Positions 36,179-44,732 of a stretch of DNA of 64,000 nt are shown here, piece by piece. This stretch comes from Streptomyces sp. ISL-94 (GTDB lineage: Bacteria; Actinomycetota; Actinomycetes; Streptomycetales; Streptomycetaceae), in contig NZ_JAGGOZ010000113.1 of assembly GCF_018614075.1 (NCBI RefSeq), positions 1 to 64,000 of the forward strand, given 5' to 3'. The translations under genes and the position numbers were made by a program. Under the pieces are notes generated by a model, which worked only from the letters and a program-made list of their open reading frames with translations, did not search any database and was not told where the DNA came from. Numbering within the stretch: position 1 is the first letter of the stretch; each line of letters starts with the position of its first letter.

Positions 36179-36955
36179 CTACATCCACTCGCTGAACCGC
36201 AGCCAGCCCATCATGTTGTCCATCGCCTGTGCGGACACGGCCGGTTCCAGGTCCCGCGCCGGGGCGGTCGTCGAACGCCCGGCGCGCCCCGGCCCGTACA
36301 GCTCGCGCCACACGGCCCGCGCGCACGCCGCGACCACCGGTCCCAGCCGGGCCAGTTCGCGCTCGCCGCGGCAGGAGGAGACCGATACCGCCGCGACGGC
36401 CCGGCCCGCGCCCCGCAGCGGCGCCGCCACGCAGGAGATCCCGCGGAAGCTGTCCTCCCGGTCGTAGGCCGCCCCGCGCTCGCGGGTCGCCGCCAGCTCC
36501 GAGCGCAGCGCGAGCGGCCGGATCAGCGTGCGGGCCGTGCGCGGCCGCAGCCCCTGGGCCAAGACGTGTTCCACCGCCGCCCGGGTCGCTGAAGGCCAGG
36601 ACCGCCTTGCCGGCGGCCGTGCAGTACGCGGGCATCCGCCCGCCCACCCGGGAGGGCACGGCGCTGGCCTCCGAGCCGCCGATCCGCTCCAGGCAGACCA
36701 CCTCGGCGCCGTCCAGCACCGAAAGGTGCACCAGCTGCCCGGTCTGTGGAGCGCGTGCAGCAGCGGGAGGGCGGCCCGGCGCAGCCGGTTGTGGTGGGAG
36801 GCCAGCGCGCCCAGCTCCAGCATGCGCATGCCCATCCGGTAGTCCCGGCCCTCCCGGTCCAGCCAGCGCAGCTGCACCAGCTGGTCGAGGATCCGATGGG
36901 CGGAGGAACGCGGGATTCCGGAGCGGCGTACGACCTCGGTGAGCGAGAGCCGCGG
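36179..36955 (-). pseudogene. IclR-family regulator with truncated start and two frameshifts
   Basis: Reading on the minus strand: a helix-turn-helix (LSLTEVVRRSGIPRSSAHRI, then LDQLVQLRWLDREG), a frame change near 36744 (one base lost after LLHALH), then LVHLSVLDGAEVVCLERI in the second frame, a compensating change near 36577 and the ligand domain in the first frame (DREDSFRGISCVAAPLRG) to TAG 36179. The 5' end is cut at about 36957 by the kstD-like fragment. IclR regulators accompany steroid and aromatic catabolic genes, consistent with the surroundings. Confidence 0.8.
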
Positions 36956-36964
36956 CTGCGGCAG

Positions 36965-37094
36965 GGCCTCTACGCCTCCGGCAACTGCTCGGCGGCGGTG
37001 ATGGGGGAGCCCTACCCGGGGCCGGGCGCGACGATCGGCCCTGCCATGGCCTTCGGCTGGGCCGCGGTCAACGCCATCGCCGCGGCCCTCGGCC
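36965..37094 (+). pseudogene. C-terminal fragment of 3-ketosteroid delta-1-dehydrogenase (KstD-like)
   Basis: About 43 codons read GLYASGNCSAAVMGEPYPG then GATIGPAMAFGWAAVNAIAA, the FAD-binding C-terminal signature of KstD. Nothing of the enzyme remains upstream; the sequence before it is the opposite-strand IclR remnant, and it runs into the end of the acid phosphatase gene. KstD opens the steroid nucleus by desaturating ring A. Confidence 0.65.
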
Positions 37095-37095
37095 G

Positions 37096-37746
37096 TCAGG
37101 ACAGCTTGCCGTCGTAGTCCGGCAGCTTGACGGTGCGCTCGGCGTGCCCGCCGACCAGGTCGCTCTCGTTGTTGCCTATGTTGGCGATGATCGTGTAGCC
37201 GCGGGCCTCGATCTCGGCGCGCTTGCCGGTCTTGTAGGCGCTGACCTGGTCGAACAGGTCGGGCAGATCGCGGACGTAGAGGCCGGAGACGGGGTAGCCG
37301 ACCGCCTTGAGGTTGCGCTCGGTGAGGGAGTGGACGATCCCGGGGCGGGCGGTGACGAAGAAGACGGCGGCCCCGCGGTCGTTCGCGTACCGGGTCAGCT
37401 CGCGCACCTTGGCGATCGCGGGGGTCGGGAAGGTCCAGAACCAGTGGAAGTCCGTCTCCAGCGAGGTGTTGTCGATGTCGAGGACGATCGCGGGCTTCTC
37501 CCCGGCGGGGGAGGCGGCGATGCGCTGCTCGATGGCGGGGCGGGCGGCGTCGATGACGGCGGCGACATCGCGCTGCCAGGTGGCGTAGTCGATGCCGAGG
37601 ACCGCTGCGTTTCCGCCAGGCGCGGACGCGGTGACGGACGCCGGCGCGGCCGGGGCCGCCTGGACGGCGGTGGCCGGAACCAGGGTCAGGACGGCGGCCG
37701 CCGCGGCCACCGCCGCGGCGGTGGTGGCGGTACGGGTGCTGCGCAT
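37096..37746 (-). CDS. secreted HAD-family acid phosphatase
   Basis: The 216-residue protein has an Ala-rich signal peptide (AAAVAAAAAVLTLVPATAVQA) and the HAD motif I as IVLDIDNTSLETD (about residues 87-99), motif II in FVTARPG, and motif III-IV around IANIGNNESDLVGGHA. It belongs to the HAD acid phosphatase (class B-like) family and would release phosphate outside the cell. ATG 37746. A palindrome CTACCGGCCGGTAG lies 66 bases upstream. The 3' end abuts a kstD remnant on the other strand. Confidence 0.93.
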   Translation of the reverse strand: MRSTRTATTAAAVAAAAAVLTLVPATAVQAAPAAPASVTASAPGGNAAVLGIDYATWQRDVAAVIDAARPAIEQRIAASPAGEKPAIVLDIDNTSLETDFHWFWTFPTPAIAKVRELTRYANDRGAAVFFVTARPGIVHSLTERNLKAVGYPVSGLYVRDLPDLFDQVSAYKTGKRAEIEARGYTIIANIGNNESDLVGGHAERTVKLPDYDGKLS

Positions 37747-37811
37747 GGGGACGCTCCTCGATCACGCATTGGCATGTACGTGGCCAGAGTTGGCGAGATC
37801 CACACCGTTGT

Positions 37812-37825
37812 CTACCGGCCGGTAG
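37812..37825. promoter_or_regulatory. 14-bp palindrome upstream of the acid phosphatase
   Basis: CTACCGGCCGGTAG is a perfect palindrome in the promoter region of the acid phosphatase gene (122-base gap to the metalloprotease-like gene). The core ACCGGCCGGT recurs twice in the repeats at 39699-39723. It could be an operator. Confidence 0.35.
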
Positions 37826-37867
37826 GAAACTTTTCGCGGCCACCCGGTGAATCCCCGTCGGCAAGGG

Positions 37868-38758
37868 CTACGTGTCGCAGTCCAGGACCGTGCGGCACAG
37901 CCCGCACCGCGCCCTCAGCCGTCCGCGCACCGGCACCCGCAGCCGCTGCTCGCACACCGGGCAGGGGAAGCTCACCCGCAGGCCGCCGTCGTGGCGTTCG
38001 AAGCGGTACGCCGCCCCCTGCCCCGAAGCGGCCCCGGCCCGGCGGTCCTTGGCGTAGCGCAGCCGCGCCACCGGGCCCGCGGCGGCGAGGGGAGGCCGGC
38101 GCAGGTCCCGCCCGGCCCTCGCGCGGCCGCGCGCGTAGGCCTCGTACGCCTGAGGGCTGGTGAACCATGCCGAGGGGTCCTCGCCGGTCAGCCGGGCGCG
38201 CCGGGCGAGGACGTACCCGAACTCCTCCGGGGTGAGGTAGCCGAACTTCTGGTGGGTCAGCGCGTCTTCGCGGTACGCGTCGAGCAGCAGCCAGCCGACG
38301 CCCAGGTAGGCGGCGGCGGTGTCGGTGAGGATCTCGTTCTGCGCGGTGGCCGGGAAGGAGAGGTCCAGGCGGTGCAGCAGGACATGGGTGACCTCGTGGG
38401 CCAGGGCCGCCGCCAGATCGCGCCGGTGGACTCGGAATCGGTCGTTGACCTCGATGAAGTGCTCGGGCCCTGCCGCCAGTTCCACGGTGGCCGCCTCCTG
38501 CATCGGCCGGAAGCTCACCACCACGCGCGCGTCGGGCAGCCGCAGCGCGCGCACCACCGCCGAGGCCACCCGCTGGGCTCCCAGGTGCAGGTCGTCCTCG
38601 GCCGTGAAGGCGGCGTCTGCGGGCGCGAAGCTGCCGGTGTAGGCGCGGATCCCGTCGGCCGAGAGGCACCGGAAGAGCGCGGCGATCGAGGCGCGCACGG
38701 TGTCCAGGTGCGGAAATCCGTGCTCGACCGGGCTGTTGGGCCCGCTGTTCTGCGTCAT
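37868..38758 (-). CDS. putative zinc metalloprotease-like protein with C-terminal zinc ribbon
   Basis: The 296-residue protein has no signal peptide. The segment AALAHEVTHVLLHRL (about residues 107-121) contains HEVTH, an HExxH zinc-protease motif, followed by NEILTDTAAAYLG. The C-terminus has CPVC ... CGLC, a four-cysteine zinc ribbon (PCPVCEQRLRVPVRG and ARCGLCRTVLDC). No named family is recognised. It might be a cytosolic peptidase or an inactive relative. It stands alone; ATG 38758 is divergent from the trypsin gene by 122 bases. Confidence 0.8.
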   Translation of the reverse strand: MTQNSGPNSPVEHGFPHLDTVRASIAALFRCLSADGIRAYTGSFAPADAAFTAEDDLHLGAQRVASAVVRALRLPDARVVVSFRPMQEAATVELAAGPEHFIEVNDRFRVHRRDLAAALAHEVTHVLLHRLDLSFPATAQNEILTDTAAAYLGVGWLLLDAYREDALTHQKFGYLTPEEFGYVLARRARLTGEDPSAWFTSPQAYEAYARGRARAGRDLRRPPLAAAGPVARLRYAKDRRAGAASGQGAAYRFERHDGGLRVSFPCPVCEQRLRVPVRGRLRARCGLCRTVLDCDT

Positions 38759-38880
38759 GCCGCCCCCAGCGCGGGAAGTTGTCCGAAAACGCGTTCTTGA
38801 TGCCCGCCATACGTCGGATGTGTCATGGACCCGTCATTCATGCGATGGCACGCACGGCCCAACCCCCCACGAAAGGCAGT

Positions 38881-39666
38881 GTGTTGACTGTGAGCACCCT
38901 CACGCGGTTCATGAAGCGCACCCTCGCCGCCGGCGCGGTCGCCCTCGCGGCCGTCAGCCTCCAGCCCGGCTCCGCCACCGCCTCCACCGCCCCCGTCGTC
39001 GGCGGCACCCGCGCCGCCCAAGGCGAATTCCCCTTCATGGTGCGGCTCTCCATGGGCTGCGGCGGCGCCCTCTACACCCAGCAGATCGTCCTCACCGCCG
39101 CCCACTGCGTCAGCGGCTCCGGCAACAACACCACCATCACCGCCACCGCCGGGGCCGTCGACCTGCGCAGCTCCAGCGCCATCAAGGTCAAGTCCACCAA
39201 GGTCCTCCAGGCCCCCGGCTACAACGGCACGGGCAAGGACTGGGCACTGATCAAGCTCGCCCAGCCCATCAACCTCCCGACCCTCAAGATCGCCGACACC
39301 AAGACCTACGACAACGGCACCTTCACCGTCGCCGGCTGGGGCGCCACCCGCGAAGGCGGCAGCCAGCAGCGCTACCTGATGAAGGCCACCGTGCCCTTCG
39401 TCTCCGACGCCGACTGCCAGGCCGCGTACGGCAGCTCCCTCGTGCCGAGCGAGGAGATCTGCGCCGGCTTCCTCGACGAGGGCGGCGTCGACACCTGCCA
39501 GGGCGACTCCGGCGGCCCGATGTTCCGCCGCGACGACACCGGAGCCTGGATCCAGGTCGGCATCGTCAGCTGGGGCGAAGGCTGCGCCCGCCCCGGCTAC
39601 CCCGGCGTCTACACCGAGGTCTCCACCTTCGCCTCCGCGATCAAGTCCGCCGCGGCGACCCTGTAG
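38881..39666 (+). CDS. sprT: secreted trypsin (S1 serine protease), SGT/SprT type
   Basis: The protein (about 261 aa) matches the S. griseus trypsin nearly residue by residue: signal peptide, mature start VVGGTRAAQGEFPFMVRLS, His in LTAAHC, Asp in GKDWALIKL, Ser in CQGDSGGP, and Asp two residues before CQGD (GVDTC) giving Arg/Lys specificity. Six cysteines fit three disulfides. GTG 38881 is given, with GAAAGG 4 bases upstream; TTG 38884, GTG 38890 or ATG 38911 are also possible. The pre-segment is short, about five residues (PGSATASTAP region), cleaved before VVGG. Confidence 0.95.
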   Translation: MLTVSTLTRFMKRTLAAGAVALAAVSLQPGSATASTAPVVGGTRAAQGEFPFMVRLSMGCGGALYTQQIVLTAAHCVSGSGNNTTITATAGAVDLRSSSAIKVKSTKVLQAPGYNGTGKDWALIKLAQPINLPTLKIADTKTYDNGTFTVAGWGATREGGSQQRYLMKATVPFVSDADCQAAYGSSLVPSEEICAGFLDEGGVDTCQGDSGGPMFRRDDTGAWIQVGIVSWGEGCARPGYPGVYTEVSTFASAIKSAAATL

Positions 39667-39684
39667 CCGGTCCGCCTTGTCCTT

Positions 39685-39728
39685 CCGGCCGGTCGGGAAC
39701 CGGCCGGTAGGGAACCGGCCGGTAGGGC
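39685..39728. repeat. three tandem 15-base repeats containing a palindrome
   Basis: CCGGCCGGTAGGGAA and variants occur three times after the trypsin gene; two copies include ACCGGCCGGT, the same palindrome core as at 37814-37823. A second short tandem repeat (GAGGCTCATG-like) follows at 39743-39778. The 187-base gap to the response regulator holds nothing else. Confidence 0.5.
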
Positions 39729-39853
39729 AAGGCACCACGCCCTGAGGCTCATGAGGCTCATGGGGCTCATGGGGCTGCGGTTGCGGGCCGACGCACGCAC
39801 CGGCCCCTTGCAACCAAGGCCTCGGGCGACAGCGGGGCAGGCAGGAGCAGCGC

Positions 39854-40462
39854 ATGGCGATCAGAGTGGTCATCGCGGACGACCAGGAAATGGTCAGAAC
39901 CGGATTCCGGATGACCCTCGAAAGCCGACCGGACATCGAGGTCGCCGCCGACGTCGTCAACGGCGAAGCGGCACTGGCCGCCGTCGCCGAGCACCGGCCG
40001 GACGTGCTGCTCCCCGACATCCGCATGCCGGCGCTCGACGGCCTCGAAGTCACCCGCCGCCTCTCCGGCAACGACACACCACGCATCGTCATCGTCACCC
40101 CCTTCGACCTCGACGAGTACGCCCACGCGGCGATCCACGGCGGAGCGTCCGGCTTCCTCCTGAAAGACGCCAGCCCGGCCGTGCTGGTTGAAGCGGTCCG
40201 CTCGGCCGCGGTCGGCGACTCCCGGGCCTCCGCGGCCATCACCGCCCGCCTCCTGCGCGAAATGGCCCCGCGCACCCCCGCCCGCCGCCCCGCCGAACCC
40301 CTGACGGACCGGGAACGCGACGTCGTCCGCTGCGCCGCGCGCGGCCAGACCCACGCGGAGATCGCCGGCGAGCAGCCCACCCGGCCTTGCCTCGGGGCGC
40401 CGCCCGGGCATGTTCAGCCTCGCCGGCGTTTGAGGCGCGGGGACGCGGGGTCTGGGGTGTAG
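39854..40462 (+). pseudogene. NarL/LuxR-family response regulator with truncated DNA-binding domain
   Basis: The receiver domain is complete (residues about 4-120: RVVIADDQEMVRTGFRMTL, phosphoacceptor in LLPDIRMPALDGLE, TPFDLDEY, FLLKDASP). The LuxR helix-turn-helix starts normally (LTDRERDVVRCAARGQTHAE) but ends after IAGEQ, before the recognition helix, and continues as about 25 unrelated residues encoded by a dispersed repeat. No sensor kinase gene is adjacent. The start is ATG 39854 (AGGAGCAG upstream). DNA binding is expected to be lost. Confidence 0.75.
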
Positions 40463-40605
40463 CCCCGGGAGGCCCCGGCGAGCCGCCCCCACCGCTGCGT
40501 CCTCCCCCCTCCTACCTCGGGGCGCCGGCCGTGCATATCCAGCCTCGCCGGCGTTTGAGGCGCGGGGGTCTGGGGTGTAGCCCCAGGAAGCCCCGGCACA
40601 GCCGC
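40391..40605. repeat. two direct copies of a ~90-base Streptomyces dispersed repeat
   Basis: Copy 1 (about 40391-40486) and copy 2 (about 40516-40605) share CAGCCTCGCCGGCGTTTGAG, GGTCTGGGGTGTAGCCCC and flanking CTCGGGGCGCCG. A degenerate third core lies near 40655. Copy 1 supplies the false C-terminus of the response regulator. The 350 bases before chorismate mutase hold nothing else recognisable. Confidence 0.75.
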
Positions 40606-40814
40606 GCTCCCCGGCGCGCTCTCTCCCGCCCCACCATGAGGGCCGCGGACCGGCGTTTCAGCCTCGCCGCCCCCCCTCACCGCCGGCCCCGCGCCGGAAT
40701 GCGGCGGCTGGTCACCGCGACCCTGCCCCTGTAGCGGGGCACCCTGGCCGGTGTCCGTCTCACTGGCCGACTGGCCGAACGGCCACCCGCCCCCGCCCCG
40801 TATTCTCGGGGACC

Positions 40815-41135
40815 ATGAACAACAGCGACATCGACGAGACCAACGAGGCCGTCACCGCCGAGCTCGCCCGCCTGCGGGACAGTATCGACAACATCGACGC
40901 GGCCGTGGTCCACATGCTCGCCGAGCGCTTCAAGTGCACCCAGCAGGTCGGCCACCTCAAGGCCAGGCACCACCTGCCCCCGGCCGACCCCGGCCGCGAG
41001 GCCAGCCAGATCGCCCGGCTCCGCCAGCTCGCCGAGAACGCCAAGCTCGACCCGGCCTTCGCCGAGAAGCTCCTCAACTTCATCATCGCCGAGGTCATCC
41101 GCCACCACGAGACGATCGCCGCGGGCGAGGAGTAG
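40815..41135 (+). CDS. chorismate mutase, AroQ type
   Basis: A single-domain all-helical chorismate mutase (106 aa) converting chorismate to prephenate for Phe/Tyr synthesis. Pattern: helix 1 LARLRDSIDNIDAAVVHMLAE, then RFKCTQQVGHLKARHHLPPA, and helix 3 FAEKLLNFIIAEVIRHHETI, with Arg and Lys at the usual active-site places. ATG 40815 follows no strong ribosome site. It is free-standing, not fused to prephenate dehydratase. It is followed by a long repeat region. Confidence 0.93.
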   Translation: MNNSDIDETNEAVTAELARLRDSIDNIDAAVVHMLAERFKCTQQVGHLKARHHLPPADPGREASQIARLRQLAENAKLDPAFAEKLLNFIIAEVIRHHETIAAGEE

Positions 41136-41176
41136 CAATGGCGGGCCCGCCCCGGGGGCCCGGGGCCGCCCCTGGA

Positions 41177-41352
41177 TCGGGGCCCACCCTCCCCGGGGCC
41201 CCGGCCCGGCCCCGCCCCTGAAACCTGGGCCCGCCGCTGGATCCAGGGTCCTCGGGTACGTCCCCGGGGCCCACCCTCCCCGGGGCCCCAGCCCGGCCCC
41301 GCCCCTGAAACCTGGGCCCGCCGCTGGATCCAGGGTCCTCGGGTACGCCCCC
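41177..41352. repeat. two direct repeats of about 88 bases
   Basis: The segments 41177-41264 and 41267-41352 are nearly identical and contain CTGAAACCTGGGCCCGCCGC, TGGATCCAGGGTCCTCGGGT. They are non-coding, lying in the 579-base gap between chorismate mutase and aminopeptidase N. Confidence 0.75.
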
Positions 41353-41360
41353 GGTGCCCC

Positions 41361-41590
41361 GGGCCGTGCCGCCCCTCGGGCCGTTCCCCCCGGGCCGTGC
41401 CGCCCCCCGGGCCGTGCCGCCCCCCGGGCCGGGGCGGCCGCCGACCCCCGGGCCGTGCCGCCCCCCGGGCCGTGCCGCCCCCCGGGCCGTGCCGCCCCCC
41501 GGGCCGTGCCGCCCCCCGGGCCGTGCCGCCCCCCGGGCCGTGCCGCCCCCCGGGCCGGGGCGGCCGCCGACCCCCGGGCCCGTCCCGGAC
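41361..41590. repeat. GC-rich minisatellite with 17-base unit
   Basis: About ten copies of GGGCCGTGCCGCCCCCC run in tandem, interrupted twice by the same 24-base block starting GGGCCGGGGCGGCCGCCGAC. The block interruptions show that a higher-order unit has been duplicated. The array stops about 120 bases before the aminopeptidase start. Confidence 0.85.
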
Positions 41591-41714
41591 CCCCGCCCGT
41601 CCGCGCCCGCCGCCGGCAGGCCGGCCCGGCCTGCCGGCGGGCCCCCGCGCCACCCGACACCGCTCCGGCGACACCCCCTACGGCCCCGCGCCGCCGTCGG
41701 GCAGCATGGGCCCC

Positions 41715-44222
41715 ATGTCCGCACTGACGCGCAACGAAGCGCAGCTCCGAGCACAGCTCCTCGACGTCCACCACTACACCGTCGACCTCGACCTCACCGT
41801 CGGCGACGACACCTTCGAGTCCGCCACCGTCATCCGGTTCACCGCCCGCGCCGCCGGAGACACCTTCGTGGAGCTGAAACCGGACGTCCTGCGCTCCGTC
41901 GCCCTCGACGGCCACCCCCTCGACCCGGCCGCCCTCGACGGCAACCGCCTCCCGCTCACCGGCCTCACCCCCGGCCCCCACGAGCTGCGCCTCGACGCCC
42001 GCATGCGCTACTCCCGCACCGGCGAAGGCCTGCACCGCTTCACCGACCCCGCGGACGGAGAGACGTACGTCTACACCCAGATGTTCCTGGACGACGTCCA
42101 GCGCGTCTTCCCCGCCTTCGACCAGCCCGACCTCAAGGCCGTCTTCGAGTTCACCGTCACCGCCCCCGCCCACTGGACCGTCCTCGCCAACGGCATCACC
42201 ACGCCCATCGCCGACCGCCCCACGGACGGCGCCGGCATCTGGCAGTCCGCCCCCACCCCCGTCATCTCCACCTACCTCGCCGCCTTCGCCGCAGGCCCCT
42301 GGCACAGCGTCCGCACCGAGCACGCCGGACTGCCCTTCGGCATCCACTGCCGCCAGTCCCTCGCCCCGCACCTGGACACCGACGCCGAAGAGATCCTCTC
42401 GATCACCACGGCCTGCTTCGACCGCTACCAGGAGAAGTTCGACGAGCCCTACCCCTTCGACTCCTACGACCAGGCCTTCGTCCCCGAGTTCAACGCGGGC
42501 GCCATGGAGAACCCCGGCCTCGTCACCTTCCGCGACGAGTTCGTCTTCCGCTCCGCCGTCACCGACACCGAACGCCAGCGCCGCGCCATGATCATCGCGC
42601 ACGAGATGGCCCACATGTGGTTCGGCGACCTCGTCACCCTCGCCTGGTTCGACGACATCTGGCTGAACGAGTCCTTCGCCGAGTACATGGGCTACCAGAC
42701 CCTCACCGAAGCCACCCGCTTCACCGGCACGTGGACCGAATTCGGCATGGAGCGCAAGCCCTGGGGCTACGACGCCGACCAGCGGCCCTCCACCCACCCC
42801 GTCGCCCCCGACCCCGACGACGTCCCCGACACCGCCTCCGCCCTCCTCAACTTCGACGGCATCTCCTACGCCAAGGGCGCCTCCGCCCTGCGCCAGCTCG
42901 TCGCCTGGCTCGGCGAAAAGGACTTCCTCGCCGGCATCAACACCCACTTCGCCCGCCACAAGTTCGCCAACGCCTCCCTCGCCGACTTCGTCGACTCCCT
43001 CGCCGCCCACACCGAACGCGACGTCCACGCCTGGGCCGACATCTGGCTGCGCACCACCGGCATCGACACCCTCACCCCGCGGATCGAGGAGGCCCCCGAA
43101 GGCTGGACCCTCACCGTCGACCGCCACGGCAGCCGCCCCCACCACATCGCCGTCGGCGTCTACGACCACGACCCCGTCGACCCCCACATCCTGGAACTGC
43201 GCGAACTCCTCGACCTCGACGTCCCGTCCCGCGACGTGGTCTCCGCGAACGGCCCCCGCCCCGCGCTCCTCGTCCTCAACGACGCCGACCTCACCTACGC
43301 CAAGGTCCGCCTCGACGACACCTCCGTCGAAACCGCCCTGCGCGGCCTCTCCGGCATCCCGGACCCGCTCACCCGGGCCGTCGTCTGGAACTCCCTGCGC
43401 GACATGGTCCGCGACGGAGAACTGGAGCCCGACGCCTACCTGATGACCGCCGCCGCCCACCTCCACCAGGAACAGGACCTGGCCGTCGTCCAAGGCGTCC
43501 TCGCCTTCGCCCGGAACCACGTCGCCGTGCGCTACGCCGCCCCCGAGGAGCGGCCGGCGGCCCTGGCCGCCATCACCTCCATCGCCCGCGGCCTCCTGCG
43601 GCGCACCGAGGACGGCTCGGACCCCGGCCTGCGGCTCACCGCCGTCCGCACCCTCATCGACAGCGCCACCCAGCCCGACACCATCGCCGCCTGGCTCGCC
43701 GACGACACCGTCCCCGGCGGCCCCGAACTCGACCCCGAACTGCGCTGGCGCATCCTGGCCCGCCTCGCCGTCCTCGGCGCCGTGGGGGAGCGCGACATCG
43801 ACGCCGCCCTCGCCGCCGACCCCAGCGCCACCGGCGAGGAAGGCGCCGCCCGCTGCCGAGCCGCACTCCCCTCAGCGGAGGCCAAGGCCGCCGCCTGGCA
43901 GCGCCTCTTCCACGACGACACCCTCTCCAACTACCTCTTCAGCGCCACCGCCCAGGGCTTCTGGCAGCCCGAACAGGCCGACCTCGTACAGCCGTACGTG
44001 ACCCGCTTCTACCCGGACGCCGTCGCCCTCGGCGCCCGCCGCGGCCCCGCCATCGGCGAAGCCGCCGGCCGCTGGGCCTTCCCCGCCCACGCCGTGGACG
44101 AGATCAACCTCCAAGCCGGCCGCGCCTGCCTGGAGAACCCCGACATCCTCCCCCTGCTGCGCCGCAAACTGGTCGACCAGCTCGACGACCTCGCCCGCGC
44201 CCTCCGCGTCCGCACCCCCTGA
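41715..44222 (+). CDS. pepN: aminopeptidase N (M1 family)
   Basis: This zinc aminopeptidase (835 aa) is cytosolic and removes N-terminal residues from peptides. The exopeptidase motif GAMEN (about residue 263, FNAGAMENPGLVTF), the zinc motif HEMAH (about 296-300, IIAHEMAHMWFGDLV) and the second zinc ligand in NESFAEY are present. The C-terminal ERAP1-like helical domain is complete (about 500-835). ATG 41715 or ATG 41706 is the start; homology begins at ALTRNEAQLRAQLLD. The minisatellite upstream may contain its promoter. Codon use leans strongly to C-ending codons. Confidence 0.96.
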   Translation: MSALTRNEAQLRAQLLDVHHYTVDLDLTVGDDTFESATVIRFTARAAGDTFVELKPDVLRSVALDGHPLDPAALDGNRLPLTGLTPGPHELRLDARMRYSRTGEGLHRFTDPADGETYVYTQMFLDDVQRVFPAFDQPDLKAVFEFTVTAPAHWTVLANGITTPIADRPTDGAGIWQSAPTPVISTYLAAFAAGPWHSVRTEHAGLPFGIHCRQSLAPHLDTDAEEILSITTACFDRYQEKFDEPYPFDSYDQAFVPEFNAGAMENPGLVTFRDEFVFRSAVTDTERQRRAMIIAHEMAHMWFGDLVTLAWFDDIWLNESFAEYMGYQTLTEATRFTGTWTEFGMERKPWGYDADQRPSTHPVAPDPDDVPDTASALLNFDGISYAKGASALRQLVAWLGEKDFLAGINTHFARHKFANASLADFVDSLAAHTERDVHAWADIWLRTTGIDTLTPRIEEAPEGWTLTVDRHGSRPHHIAVGVYDHDPVDPHILELRELLDLDVPSRDVVSANGPRPALLVLNDADLTYAKVRLDDTSVETALRGLSGIPDPLTRAVVWNSLRDMVRDGELEPDAYLMTAAAHLHQEQDLAVVQGVLAFARNHVAVRYAAPEERPAALAAITSIARGLLRRTEDGSDPGLRLTAVRTLIDSATQPDTIAAWLADDTVPGGPELDPELRWRILARLAVLGAVGERDIDAALAADPSATGEEGAARCRAALPSAEAKAAAWQRLFHDDTLSNYLFSATAQGFWQPEQADLVQPYVTRFYPDAVALGARRGPAIGEAAGRWAFPAHAVDEINLQAGRACLENPDILPLLRRKLVDQLDDLARALRVRTP

Positions 44223-44262
44223 CCCCACCGGCGCCCGCCCCACCAGGGGCGGGCGCCACCCC

Positions 44263-44732
<470 letters not shown>

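Noticed and set aside
36577..36744. programmed frameshifting in the IclR gene
   Set aside because: The gene also lacks its start and abuts another fragment; decay explains it better.
41361..41590. CRISPR array
   Set aside because: Units are contiguous 17-base repeats without unique spacers, and no cas genes are present.
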